A DNA stretch of 64,000 bases. Source: CAZKCI01 sp964584165 (GTDB taxonomy: Bacteria; Auribacterota; Erginobacteria; Erginobacterales; CAZKCI01). Within the stretch, counting starts at the first letter, position 1; each line of letters starts with the position of its first letter. Where the stretch lies: the NCBI GenBank assembly GCA_964584165.1, contig CAZOYW010000011.1:1-64000 (forward strand), written 5' to 3'. The notes under the pieces were generated by a model. That model was not told where the DNA came from, made no database searches, and saw only the letters and a list, made by a program, of their open reading frames with translations. The position numbers and the translations under genes were made by a program. Shown one piece after another: positions 38,805 through 48,011 of the stretch.

Positions 38805-41780
38805 ATGAAGCCATTCCGCCTCGCCATCCTTCTCCTGGCCGGCGCCGCCGCGCCCGCCCGCGGCGCCTCCGACTGCGCCACCTTCCGCTTCGACACCTGG
38901 GCTGAATTCACCGGCTCGAACGTCGCCCTTTCCGGAGGCGCCTCCCTCCTCAAGAGCCGGGAGATCGGCGACTTGTGGGAGGACGTCTCCCTCCCCGGGT
39001 CTCCGAAAACCGGGATCTACGACCTCGTCCAGGGCGGCGACGGGAGCCTCTACGCGGCTGCGGAGAACCCCTACACCGGCCAGGTGATCTGGCGCTCGAC
39101 CGACGGCGTCAGTTGGACGCCCTCCACACTCTACGTCAATGGCCTCCGCCGGGCCCAGAAGGCGAGCCGCCTCGCCCGGAGCCGCGACGGCGGCTGCCTC
39201 TACGCCGCGACGGCCGACACCACCGTCTTCTGGCCCGAGCCGGGTCTGGCGGGCGTCTGGCGGACCAACAACGGGGTGGACTGGGAGGTGATGACCGGAT
39301 TGCCCGGGGAGGGCTGCACCAGCGTGGCCGAAACGGCGGATGGAAAGGTCGTCGCCACCACCAAGGGCGACGGAAGGGTCTGGCTCTGCGCCGACCCCGA
39401 AGCCTTCCCGGACCGGTGGACCGCGGTCTGGGAGACCGCGGCGGCGGAGGTGGGGGGCGCCCTCCCCCAGCCGAACTACCCCCCCTATCCCCCGCCCTAT
39501 CTTACGGCCTGCGAATACCTCTCCGTCAACTACCACGGCGAGCACTGCAACGGGCAGCCCTACGACGACTACCCCGCCCCCTTCCGCCCCTCCCGGACTA
39601 TGGGACTTTTCCGGGCCAGCGACGGCTGGCTCTACTTCGCCACCGACAGCGGCGAGCCGAGCAAATACTCCTCCCTGAAATCGGTGCGGGGCTTCGGCCA
39701 CATCTACGCCTCCAGCGACGGCTTGAACTGGTACGACGGCGGAGCCTTCCTCCCGCCCCAGACCGACTCCCCCGAGTATTACTTCACGGTCGGAACCTGG
39801 AGCGAGCTCAGCCACAACTGGGCCGCCCCCGACGACCATCCCGCCGACAATCCCCCCACCGACCTCACCTATCCCACCTGGATCGACAACTTCCACGAGG
39901 ACTCAGAGGGCAACGTCTACGCCTGCTCGTCCAACTCCGACCCCACCCGCTCCTGGATCCTTAACCCCCGTCGGGACGGCGTCGCCTACCGGCTGAAAAA
40001 GGGCGCCCGGCCCGAGGAGAACGTCTGGAACGCCCTGGGCAACCTCTACGCCCAGCCCAAGTCGCCCTGCGCCACCGACTCCTACACCAGCTACAACGCC
40101 ACCTTCTGCCACGACCTCACGAGCGATCCCGCCACCGGCGACCTCTGGGCCGCCACGAGCATGCTGGGGATGGTCCACCGCTCCGAGGACGGAGGGGAGA
40201 GCTTCAGCTGGTGGACCTCCCCCCGGCAGGTCGTCCACGGACGCGACGCGACGGGCGATTTCACCTCCCTCCTCTTGACCTGCGGATCCTGCCTCTACGC
40301 CGGCTACGTCGCCAACGGCGAGATCTACGCCTCCCGGGCCAGCTACGCCGACGAGGGCTGGATCGGGAACACGGCCGGCTGGCCCTACGCCGAGCCGCTC
40401 TCGGCCTTCCGGGAAGAGACCGGGGCGGATTCGTTCGGCTCGATCAGCTACCAGATCTCCCCGGACGGGAGCGCCTTCTACTGGTGGGACGGGGCCGCCT
40501 GGACCGCCGCCACCGGAAGCGCCCAGTCCAACCCGGCCGGGGAGATCGCCACCCGCCTCGAATCATTCTTCGCTCCCGGGACATTCTATTTCCGGGCCTT
40601 TCTCCGCCCGGAGACGGTCGCCGGCTGCCCGAAGACGCCCCGCCTCGCCTCGCTCACCGTCTGCTCCGGCGCGGCGGCCGCCCTCTCCCTCGTCAAGACC
40701 GTCTGCGCCACCGCCGACGACGGCGTCTGCCTGGCCCAGCCCGGCGGGCCGGTCTCGATGCGCTACGAGGTGGCAAACGCCGGGTCCGTCGAGCTGGAGG
40801 AGATCGTCGTTACCGACGACGGGGGGACGCCGGGGGAGACCGGCGACGATTTTATCGTCGGGACCGTTCCCGGGCCGGTTCCGCCGGGAGCGGATTTCAG
40901 CTTCCTGACCACGGCCCTCCTGGGCGCCGCCCTCTGGAACACCGCCTGGGCGGACTCGACCGGGGACGGGGTCCCGGTGAGCGCCTCCGACGACGGCCTG
41001 GCCCTGACCTGGCTGGTCACCGCGGCGAACGACTACAACGGAGACGGGGCCGCCGATCTGGCCCTCTGGTCCTGCCATTCCTCCCTCTGGCGCATCCGGC
41101 TCAGCCCCGCCGGGACGCCGGCGGAGTTCGCCTTCGGCCAGTACGGCGACCTGCCCGTTCCGGGGGACTACGACGGCGACGGCACGGCCGACCCGGCCGT
41201 CTACCGCCCCTACCGCGGCCTGTGGGCGGTCCGGGACCTCACCCGCTTCTACCTCGGCGAGTTCTTCGACCACCCCGTCCCCGCCGACTACGACGGCGAC
41301 GGGTCCTCCGAGGCCGGCGTCTTCCGCCAGAGCGAGGGGCTCTGGTCCGTCCGTTTCCTGACCCGGGCCTATTTCGGAGACGACCGCGACGTCCCGGTCC
41401 CGGGGGATTACGCGGGGGACGGAACGGGACGGATCGCCCTCTTCCGCCCCTCGGAGGGGGTGTGGAACGTCCGCGGGTTCAGCCGGAAATACTTCGGGAC
41501 GATGGGCGACATCCCGGCCGGCGAAGATTTCGACGGGGACGGGAGAAAGGACTATGGCGTCTTCCGCCCCGAGGCAGGGCTCTGGCGGGTCGCGACCGCC
41601 GCCTGGGGGGCGACCGCCTTCTTCGGAGAGGCGGGGGACTGGCCCCAGCCGGCCAACTACTCGGGAGACGGGACGGCCGACCTCGCCGTCTATCGTCCGG
41701 CCGACGGACTCTGGGCCGTCCGGTTTCTCACCCGCAGCTCCTGGGGAGGAGCGGAAGAGATACCCGTCACCCGGCGCTGA
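38805..41780 (+). CDS. Secreted BNR-repeat protein with DUF11-like and six-repeat domains
   Basis: 991 aa. Signal peptide about 1-23, then a large beta-propeller-like region to about residue 610 with Asp-box motifs (STDGVSWT, TNNGVDWE, SSDGLNWY, SEDGGESF) and many aromatic residues. A DUF11/CARDB-like Ig domain follows (about 625-735: MRYEVANAGSVELEEIVVTD) and six 40-aa repeats (DYDGDG, GLWAVR, YFG) ending EIPVTRR. Together with the preceding gene it forms a tandem pair of related design but low sequence identity. No catalytic residues are identified. The ATG lacks a clear ribosome site, so coupling to the upstream gene is possible. Confidence 0.78.
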   Translation: MKPFRLAILLLAGAAAPARGASDCATFRFDTWAEFTGSNVALSGGASLLKSREIGDLWEDVSLPGSPKTGIYDLVQGGDGSLYAAAENPYTGQVIWRSTDGVSWTPSTLYVNGLRRAQKASRLARSRDGGCLYAATADTTVFWPEPGLAGVWRTNNGVDWEVMTGLPGEGCTSVAETADGKVVATTKGDGRVWLCADPEAFPDRWTAVWETAAAEVGGALPQPNYPPYPPPYLTACEYLSVNYHGEHCNGQPYDDYPAPFRPSRTMGLFRASDGWLYFATDSGEPSKYSSLKSVRGFGHIYASSDGLNWYDGGAFLPPQTDSPEYYFTVGTWSELSHNWAAPDDHPADNPPTDLTYPTWIDNFHEDSEGNVYACSSNSDPTRSWILNPRRDGVAYRLKKGARPEENVWNALGNLYAQPKSPCATDSYTSYNATFCHDLTSDPATGDLWAATSMLGMVHRSEDGGESFSWWTSPRQVVHGRDATGDFTSLLLTCGSCLYAGYVANGEIYASRASYADEGWIGNTAGWPYAEPLSAFREETGADSFGSISYQISPDGSAFYWWDGAAWTAATGSAQSNPAGEIATRLESFFAPGTFYFRAFLRPETVAGCPKTPRLASLTVCSGAAAALSLVKTVCATADDGVCLAQPGGPVSMRYEVANAGSVELEEIVVTDDGGTPGETGDDFIVGTVPGPVPPGADFSFLTTALLGAALWNTAWADSTGDGVPVSASDDGLALTWLVTAANDYNGDGAADLALWSCHSSLWRIRLSPAGTPAEFAFGQYGDLPVPGDYDGDGTADPAVYRPYRGLWAVRDLTRFYLGEFFDHPVPADYDGDGSSEAGVFRQSEGLWSVRFLTRAYFGDDRDVPVPGDYAGDGTGRIALFRPSEGVWNVRGFSRKYFGTMGDIPAGEDFDGDGRKDYGVFRPEAGLWRVATAAWGATAFFGEAGDWPQPANYSGDGTADLAVYRPADGLWAVRFLTRSSWGGAEEIPVTRR

Positions 41781-41814
41781 TCTGCTGCCCCGGAAGCAAC
41801 CTTACATGATTCCG

Positions 41815-41873
41815 GTCATGGCGAGGACCCCGAGCGAAGCGAAGCTGAGCGCTTTTATCTAGACTCGCAATGA
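41815..41873. repeat. Dispersed GTCATGGCGAG/CTCGCAATGAC element
   Basis: Terminal inverted repeats GTCATGGCGAG and CTCGCAATGAC (one mismatch) surround CGAGCGAAGCGAAGC. A relative of 14562-14609. Sits between the secreted-protein pair and the Cys-rich peptide gene. Confidence 0.5.
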
Positions 41874-41925
41874 CCTATTTAGGCAAGACATCTCTGGAAC
41901 AGCACACTAGCGGGGACCAAACGCG

Positions 41926-42165
41926 ATGAACCCGTCCGAGATCGAAAAAATCGCCGCGCGGGTCTGCGCGGCTTTAGCTCCCGGCAGCGTCCGCACCCCC
42001 GCCGGCTGCGCCGGCTTCAGCGATCCCCAGATCTACGAGTGCGCCGACTTCTCCTGCTCCGGCGACTATCAGTGCGGGGGCGTCGCCGGTTTCACCTGCA
42101 CCGAACCCTTCTCCTGCGAGTCCGGCTTCTTCTGCTCCTGCATCTTTTCCTCGCCCGAGGATTGA
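41926..42165 (+). CDS. 79-aa Cys-rich peptide with six aromatic-x-Cys motifs (possible RiPP precursor)
   Basis: Nine Cys in 79 residues (14, 28, 39, 44, 50, 58, 64, 70, 72). Six of them sit in [FY]-x-C motifs: YEC, FSC, YQC, FTC, FSC and FFC, within residues 37-70. The first 24 residues are leader-like, helix-prone and charged (NPSEIEKIAARVCAALAP), with no Sec signal. The core is Gly/Ser/Cys/aromatic-rich and ends FSSPED. ATG 41926 has GGGGA upstream at workable spacing. The repeated motif and leader/core contrast suggest a modified peptide, a metal-binding peptide or a disulfide-rich peptide. No modifying enzyme is adjacent; a radical SAM/SPASM gene lies 15.5 kb away. I do not recognise the family. 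Confidence 0.6.
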   Translation: MNPSEIEKIAARVCAALAPGSVRTPAGCAGFSDPQIYECADFSCSGDYQCGGVAGFTCTEPFSCESGFFCSCIFSSPED

Positions 42166-42200
42166 CGACGGCCCAGTAAAGGTTCACAGAAAACAGTAAA

Positions 42201-42274
42201 AGTGATCAGTGATCAGTCATCAGTGATCAGTTACTGATGACTGATCACTTTTTTTGCAGTTACTGATTACTTCG
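42201..42274. repeat. GATCAGTGATCAGTCATCAG simple repeat
   Basis: Degenerate tandem GTGATCA/CTGAT units, same words as 16216-16252. It runs into the 3' end of the FAD oxidoreductase gene, encoding its last residues (KKSDQSSVTDH). Confidence 0.65.
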
Positions 42275-45030
42275 TTAAATACCCGCACCTCGTAGATCCT
42301 TGCGGACGGGTCTCCGTTGGTCTCAAGGACCTCCACCCGCAGGCGGTCCGCCGAAACCGTCGGGAAGCGCCGGACGTTGAGGCGCATCCAGTTATCTTGC
42401 GCCTCCGCCACCGTCTTCCACCCCTCCCCTTCCGGGACCCGCAGGAGGTATCTTTTCACCGTGCGCGGGGAGCGGGGCTCCCCCTTTTCGGGCGGCCGGT
42501 CCAGGTCAGTGTCGAAGGTCAGATAGACCGCGTTGAATTCGGTCGGGCGCGGGAAGGAGAGCTCGAGCCACTGCGGAAGGGGCCGGGCGGGGTCGGAGAC
42601 CCAGAGGCGGCCGGAGCCGCCCTCCGGCCAAGCGATCCCGTCGATCGCCTCCCCCGGCCCGGTCCCGCGGTAGAGGAGGGGCGGATCGAGGACGAATCCG
42701 TAGAGTCCCCGGAAGGCGCCCGCGCTCTCCCAGCCCATCGGGCGCACACCCCGGACCGACCAGGGGGCGCCCTCCCGGGCGATCTCCCAGGAGACGCCGG
42801 GCACGGCGGACGCCCAGATCCAGTAGTGGGTCCCCGGCTCGAGCTCCGCGGCGAGGGGGAAATCGACCCAGCGGGGGCCGCCGGGCGGGACCGCGGCCGA
42901 GGCCGTCGCCAGGTCGATCCTCTCCGGAGGGAAAGAGGGGGGGAGGCGGGAGCGGTCCACCTCGAACTTCTCCCAACCCGGTCCGGGGCGCAGGCCGATC
43001 TCCACGCGGACCGGTTCGGCGCTCCCGGAGCGGAGGAGGAGCGAGGCCCCCTTCAGGGATTCCCCGGTCGCCCGGAAGAGCATCGCCCGCGGATAGTTCA
43101 GGGGATGGGAGCGGCCGGAGGGGAGGCACTCCTCCCGTCCGTAGGCGAGAGCGGCGGCCCAGGAGGAGGCGGAGGCGCGGCAGGCGCGGGCGAGGTTGGC
43201 CGGATCGGGGGGCGGTTCCGGGAACCGCGCGTCGTTCCGGATCAGCTCGGACTGGAGGAGGCCGACCGATCCGGCCAGAAGCTCGCGGGGCGTCATCCCC
43301 CGCCGGGCGCAAAGGGCCGCTGCCGTGCCGGCGGCCTGGGCGCAGGAGGCGATCGTCCCCATCACCCGGGTCGAGCCGAGGGCGACGTGGCTGGCGCTCA
43401 GGTGGCGGCCGGCGAAGAGGAGGTTGTCGAGCGAGCGGCTGTAGAGCGAGCGGAAGGGGATGGCGTAGGGGGAGACGAAGGTCTGCTCGGTCGCGAACCC
43501 CGGGTCGAAGATCCCGCGCGGCGGGTGGAGGTCGATCGGCCAGCCGCCGTAGGCCACCCGGTCGGGGAAGAGGACGGCGGACTGGACCTCCCACTGGGTG
43601 AGGACGTGGTCGCCCACGAGCCTCCGGCTCTCCCGCTTCCCGAGGACGGTCCCCGCCGGGGAGAGCTCGAAGCGCGCGGCCTTCTCCCGCAGCGCCGGGC
43701 AATGGTTCTTCACGTGGTCCCAGACGCCCCAGACGGAGCGGAGGAGCTCGTCGCGGATCTCCTCCGCCTCCCCGATCGGGTCGAGGTCGCCGGCATAGGC
43801 GATCCACCAGAAGTCGTGCGCGAGGCTCTCGTGCTCGCGATGGGGGAGATCGGCGCAGAAGGGGAAGGAGTGGGCCCAGGGCGGGCGGACGAAGGGGGCC
43901 CGGGAGGCGGCGGGAGAAGGCTCGAACTTGAGGCTCGCGCCCATCACCCTCCGGTCGCCGACCGCCGGGGCCAGCGACTCGCTGAACTCGGAGCGCGCCT
44001 CACGCCCTTCGCGCCACTCCGCCCCCGCCGCGACCGCGAAGTCGCCGTCGCCCGAGCAGTCGACGAAGACCCGGCCCCCGAGCGCAAGGCGGGTCCCGTT
44101 GATCACGTCGCGGGCCGCGGCGGAGACGATCCGCCTCCCTTCCCGGACCGGATCGCAGCCCCGCCGGTTCAGGAAGAGGTCGATCCCCTCCTCCTCGTCC
44201 ACCGCCTCCCGGAGCGCCTCCTCCCAGGACCCCCGGCGGGCCGCCCGCCGGGAGAGCTCCTCCATCAGCCCGGTCTCCCGGGCGTAGCGGTTCCGCCCCA
44301 GGGCCTCGGCCCCCTGGGGCGCCACCGCGACCTCGCTGGAAGCGTTTCCCCCCAGGACCGGCCGGTCCTGGATTAGGGCGACCGAGGCCCCTTCCCGCGC
44401 GGCGGCAAGTGCCGCGCAGACGCCGCCGATCCCTCCGCCGACGACGACGACGTCGTAGGAGCGGGACGAGGGGGAAGGCGCGGGCGGAGGGAAGAAGCGC
44501 CGGCGGAGCGCCGCGAGAGCCTCCCCGGAGTCGGGGGGCGTGAAAGCGAGGTCGGTGGTGAGGTAGACGGCGTCGCAGCGGCCGTAGGCGCCGGTCAGGT
44601 CGCGCAGGGCGAGACGGTGGCGCCCCGCTTCCAGTTTCGCCTCCCCGACCTTTTCCCACCCCCAGCCGGGAAACGGGCGGCCGCCGGCGGCGGGCGAGAG
44701 GGCCCGCCCATCCACGGAGACGGAGAAGCGGCCGGGATCGCAGCCGGGGAGCCAGTTCTTCGAGCGGGCCCAGACGGCCCAGAGGCCGGATCGGCCGAGC
44801 TCGAACTCCGTCCCCGCCTCACCGACCGGCCTGACCCCGCCGGCGGCAAGGAGGTAACTCGAGCCCACGGCGTCGAGGAACTGGGAATCGACCGTCCAGC
44901 CCCCCTTCTCGGGGAAAAGCTCGGCCTCGAGCCAGACTTCCTCCGGCGGAAGCTCCTCTCCGCGGAGAAGGCCCGTCCCCGGAAGAAGAAGCCCCGCGAC
45001 CACGATAATGTTCGCGATCAGCCGAGGCAT
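42220..45030 (-). CDS. Secreted FAD-dependent oxidoreductase with carbohydrate-binding-like flanking domains
   Basis: 936 aa. Signal peptide about 1-23, an N-terminal beta-sandwich (about 25-180: WLEAELFPEKGGWTVDSQF, LEAGRHRLALRDL), then an FAD_oxidored domain with DVVVVGGGIGGVCAALAAAR near residue 190, a second dinucleotide strand ending FVDCSGDGDFAVAAGA, and DNLLFAGRHLSASHVALGST, which binds FAD near the end of the fold. A C-terminal F5/8-like sandwich of about 250 residues follows. Large exported oxidoreductases of this design are common in Planctomycetes/Lentisphaerae; substrates are unproven but presumed glycan-related. ATG 45030 heads the signal peptide. An exported FAD enzyme would suggest Tat transport, yet no RR motif is evident. 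Confidence 0.82.
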   Translation of the reverse strand: MPRLIANIIVVAGLLLPGTGLLRGEELPPEEVWLEAELFPEKGGWTVDSQFLDAVGSSYLLAAGGVRPVGEAGTEFELGRSGLWAVWARSKNWLPGCDPGRFSVSVDGRALSPAAGGRPFPGWGWEKVGEAKLEAGRHRLALRDLTGAYGRCDAVYLTTDLAFTPPDSGEALAALRRRFFPPPAPSPSSRSYDVVVVGGGIGGVCAALAAAREGASVALIQDRPVLGGNASSEVAVAPQGAEALGRNRYARETGLMEELSRRAARRGSWEEALREAVDEEEGIDLFLNRRGCDPVREGRRIVSAAARDVINGTRLALGGRVFVDCSGDGDFAVAAGAEWREGREARSEFSESLAPAVGDRRVMGASLKFEPSPAASRAPFVRPPWAHSFPFCADLPHREHESLAHDFWWIAYAGDLDPIGEAEEIRDELLRSVWGVWDHVKNHCPALREKAARFELSPAGTVLGKRESRRLVGDHVLTQWEVQSAVLFPDRVAYGGWPIDLHPPRGIFDPGFATEQTFVSPYAIPFRSLYSRSLDNLLFAGRHLSASHVALGSTRVMGTIASCAQAAGTAAALCARRGMTPRELLAGSVGLLQSELIRNDARFPEPPPDPANLARACRASASSWAAALAYGREECLPSGRSHPLNYPRAMLFRATGESLKGASLLLRSGSAEPVRVEIGLRPGPGWEKFEVDRSRLPPSFPPERIDLATASAAVPPGGPRWVDFPLAAELEPGTHYWIWASAVPGVSWEIAREGAPWSVRGVRPMGWESAGAFRGLYGFVLDPPLLYRGTGPGEAIDGIAWPEGGSGRLWVSDPARPLPQWLELSFPRPTEFNAVYLTFDTDLDRPPEKGEPRSPRTVKRYLLRVPEGEGWKTVAEAQDNWMRLNVRRFPTVSADRLRVEVLETNGDPSARIYEVRVFNEVISNCKKSDQSSVTDH

Positions 45031-45082
45031 TTTCAATCCGTCACCGCGTCCTATCGCGCGGACCCAAGACAAGCTCAGCGGT

Positions 45083-46489
45083 TCACTGAAGATACCCCAG
45101 CGCCTTGAGCTGGTCGCGGACGCCGGGGGAGACCTCCGACGGCCCGGGAGCGGGAGCGAGACGATCGCCCCGGGCGCGATTCTCCCGCTCCCTCTCTTCA
45201 TGCACGGCCATGATCCTTTTCACCTCATCCGCCCGGGACGCGGAAAGGTCCGCCTTCTCGCCCGGATCGCTTTTGAGATCGTAGAGCTCCGCCCGGCCTT
45301 CCCGCCGATCCACGATCAGCTTCCATTCCGGCGACCGCAGGGCGGCGATCTCGTTCAGGTTGTCCTCGACGAGATCCCATCCCTTCTCTCGCGGGGCGAA
45401 CCAACTCCTCCCCTGGCAAACTCCCGGCGGAAGATCGAACCCCAGATATCCGGCCAGCGTCGGGAAGAGGTCGATCAGGGCGACCTGGCCTCCGGCGACC
45501 GCTCCCTCGGCCACGCCCGGACCGGCCATGATCAGGGGGATGCGGACCGTCTCCTCGTAGCAGGTCTTCCGATTGGGGCCGATCTCATCGTTCAACTGCC
45601 CGTGATAGACCTGACCGTGCTCGAGAAACTGCTCGCCGTGGTCGGCGAAGACGACCAGGAGGGTCTTGCCCGCGATCCCCCTTTCCCGCAACCCCTCCCG
45701 AAGGCGCCCGATCTGCGCGTCGGCGTAGGCGATCCCGGCATCGTATTGGCGGACGATCTGCGCCATCTCGGCGGGCGGGATCTCCCCTCGGGCAGCCCGC
45801 TTCTGCAGATCCAGCCAGGGATAGTCGCGGCCGAGGTAATCCCGGTCGGCGATGCCGAACGCGGAGCGGTAGGCCGGCGGGGGGCGGTACGGCCAGTGGA
45901 CGGTATGGGCGTGGAGATAGTGGAAAAATGGCCGGCCGGATCCGCCCGAGGCCGCGGCGAGGCTTCGGTCAACCAGGACCTTGATCCCGAAGGTCCCCTC
46001 CTCCCAGCGCTCGAAGCCCCGGTCCAGGCCGAAGTCCCGGGAGACCCAGCCCCCGTCGCTGAAAGCGGCGGTCTCGTAACCGCGGCCGGCGAGAAATCCG
46101 GCGAGGGTGAGAACGCCGGCGGGGAGGGGGCGGGTCCGCTGCAGGTCCATGGAATAGGAGTGCATCCCGTGGGTCGAGGGATAGAGAGAGGTGAAGAGGG
46201 TGGTGATCGAGGGGAGTGTCCAGGTGGCGTTGGCCACGGCCTGCTCGAAGCGGAGCCCTTCCCCGGCGATCCGGTCGAGATGGGGGCTGGTCTGGCGGGG
46301 GTAGCCGTAGCAGCTGAGGTGGTCGGGGCGGAGGGAGTCGACGCAGACGAGGATGACATTGGAACCCGGCGCCGGCCGCAACGCCGGGGGACGGCAGGCG
46401 CCGAGGACGGCGGCGGCCAGGAGCGCCGCCGCGAGCGGGACTCGATCCAGCGGCGGACGACGAGATCGGAACGAAGGCGAGGCTCTCAT
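45083..46489 (-). CDS. Sulfatase-fold (alkaline phosphatase superfamily) lipoprotein without the formylglycine Cys
   Basis: 468 aa. Lipobox LGAC near residue 30. Metal motifs NVILVCVDSLRPDHLSCYGY and FADHGEQFLEHG are present. At the position of the CxPxR active-site Cys the protein has NATWTLPSITTLFTS, with Thr instead of Cys, so it should not be a formylglycine sulfatase. Phosphotransferases of the superfamily use Thr, so a phospho- or phosphonate-linked role is possible. It ends DQLKALGYLQ, as does the paralogue at 51250. ATG 46489 is the first to give a lipoprotein signal; ribosome site weak. It diverges from the pyruvyl transferase gene across a family R palindrome. Confidence 0.8.
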   Translation of the reverse strand: MRASPSFRSRRPPLDRVPLAAALLAAAVLGACRPPALRPAPGSNVILVCVDSLRPDHLSCYGYPRQTSPHLDRIAGEGLRFEQAVANATWTLPSITTLFTSLYPSTHGMHSYSMDLQRTRPLPAGVLTLAGFLAGRGYETAAFSDGGWVSRDFGLDRGFERWEEGTFGIKVLVDRSLAAASGGSGRPFFHYLHAHTVHWPYRPPPAYRSAFGIADRDYLGRDYPWLDLQKRAARGEIPPAEMAQIVRQYDAGIAYADAQIGRLREGLRERGIAGKTLLVVFADHGEQFLEHGQVYHGQLNDEIGPNRKTCYEETVRIPLIMAGPGVAEGAVAGGQVALIDLFPTLAGYLGFDLPPGVCQGRSWFAPREKGWDLVEDNLNEIAALRSPEWKLIVDRREGRAELYDLKSDPGEKADLSASRADEVKRIMAVHEERERENRARGDRLAPAPGPSEVSPGVRDQLKALGYLQ

Positions 46490-46536
46490 GAAAGGCGGGG
46501 CGCACGGCACGGGAGACCCCCGCAACGGCACCTCAA

Positions 46537-46580
46537 TCGAATTATTCATGGAAAAGGCGGGATTTCCATGAATAATTCGA
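46537..46580. repeat. Dispersed palindromic repeat, family R, copy 4
   Basis: Perfect 18-bp arms (TCGAATTATTCATGGAAA and complement) with an 8-nt loop. It occupies most of the space between divergent genes and ends 3 nt before the pyruvyl transferase ATG, so it may influence its translation. Confidence 0.8.
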
Positions 46581-46583
46581 CCC

Positions 46584-47894
46584 ATGGACGTCTCGATCCT
46601 CAACATGTCGCTCGACGCCAACAAGGGCGACCTCGCGATCGTCGAAGCGACGCTTGACCTGGTCCGGGCCGCCTTCCCGGGAGCGAGGGTTGCCCTTTTC
46701 AACCACGACTACTCCCCCGAGGAGGTCTCCGCCGCGGGGGCTTTCCTTTTCGTCAAGCGCCTCGGCTTCGACCGCCTCTACGGCTCGCCCTTCCCCCGCG
46801 TCCGCGCGGGGGGCGCTCCGCTCCGGGAAACCGCGCGAGCCGCCGCCCGCCTCCTTGTCTCCCTCTGGGCGCTATGCCTCCTTGCCGCCCTGCGGCGACG
46901 GGCCCTCCCCTTCCTCCCCCCCTCCTACCGCCCCCTGGCGGAGAGGATCGCCCGCTCCTCGCTGGTGATCATGAAGGGGGGAAGCTACTTCTATTCTCAC
47001 GGCGGCTTAAAGCAGCTCCTTTTCCTCTACCGGATGTTCCTGATGGGGCTCGTCGCGATCCTGCTGGGGAAGAGGGTCGTCGCGCTCGGCCACTCGGTCG
47101 GGCCGATCAACGGCCGGACCGCGCGCGGGCTCGCGCGCGCCCTCTTCTCCCGTTTTCACCTTCTGGCGGCACGGGAGGAGATCACGCGCGATTACCTTCT
47201 CCGGGAGATCGGCCTCTCCCCGGAACGGGTGACGCTGATACCCGACCTCGCCTTCCTCGACGCCCCTCCCCCGGGGGGAGGATCGGAGACCGGCGGCGCG
47301 GCGCTGAAAGAGCTGGCCGCACTCCCCTCCCCCCGCATCGGGATCACGGTGCGCCACTGGCGCTTCCCCGGTCGCCGCGACCCGGAGCGGGCTTACCGTG
47401 ATTACCTCCGGGCGGCGGCGGATTTCACGACGCGGGCGAGCGCCCAGCTCGGGGCGACCTGCGTCTTCATGCCCCACGCCCAGGAGGACATCCCGGTCGC
47501 CGAGGAGGTCATCCGCCTCGCCCCGGGGGGAAGGAACCTCATCCTCCGCGGCGACTTCCACCCCCGCCTCCTCCGCCGCATTTACGGAGCGATGGACCTC
47601 TTCGTCGCCACCCGGGCCCACTCCGGCATCTTCGCCCTGACCACCGGGACCCCGGTCCTCCTCATCGCCTACGAGGTCCCTAAAGGGTTCGGGATCTTCG
47701 GCCCGATCGAGGGAGCGGAGTGCGTCATCGGCATCGACGACGTCACGGCGGACAAACTCCTCACCCGGGCCCGACAGATCCTTTCCGATCGGAAAAAGAT
47801 GAAACAAATAATCGGCGAGAAGGTAGCGGCCGCGACCAAAGCGCTCCGGTCGACGGTGCCGACCCTTCTGCAGGCGGCGATTCAAGACGAATAA
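46584..47894 (+). CDS. Polysaccharide pyruvyl transferase family protein
   Basis: 436 aa. PS_pyruv_trans domain: N-terminal NKGDLAIVEATLDLVRAAFP (the usual N-x-GD start), VIMKGGSYFYS, VVALGHSVGPIN, TRDYLLREIG with DLAF, and a C-terminal FVATRAHSGIFALTTGTPVL where the His of the family appears. Members add ketal-linked pyruvate from PEP to surface sugars; some relatives do other transfers. The start ATG 46584 directly follows the family R palindrome and has no clear ribosome site. A TTCCGATCGGAA sequence lies inside the gene at 47783-47794. Part of the surface-glycan region. Confidence 0.85.
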   Translation: MDVSILNMSLDANKGDLAIVEATLDLVRAAFPGARVALFNHDYSPEEVSAAGAFLFVKRLGFDRLYGSPFPRVRAGGAPLRETARAAARLLVSLWALCLLAALRRRALPFLPPSYRPLAERIARSSLVIMKGGSYFYSHGGLKQLLFLYRMFLMGLVAILLGKRVVALGHSVGPINGRTARGLARALFSRFHLLAAREEITRDYLLREIGLSPERVTLIPDLAFLDAPPPGGGSETGGAALKELAALPSPRIGITVRHWRFPGRRDPERAYRDYLRAAADFTTRASAQLGATCVFMPHAQEDIPVAEEVIRLAPGGRNLILRGDFHPRLLRRIYGAMDLFVATRAHSGIFALTTGTPVLLIAYEVPKGFGIFGPIEGAECVIGIDDVTADKLLTRARQILSDRKKMKQIIGEKVAAATKALRSTVPTLLQAAIQDE

Positions 47895-48011
47895 CCCGCT
47901 TTCATTGATCGATTTCTCGGACTGCTCCTGGCTATGCAGGCCGGCTCTGTGCTGTTTCGGGGGACTGTTCCCACAATCCTTTGCCCGGGAGCATGTTGCG
48001 CTATCGTAAAA

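Noticed and set aside
45083..46489. Standard formylglycine sulfatase
   Set aside because: The active-site Cys of the CxPxR motif is Thr and the Arg is missing.
47783..47794. Sixth CGATCG operator
   Set aside because: The core TTCCGATCGGAA is present but lies within the coding region of the pyruvyl transferase, without the outer dyad.
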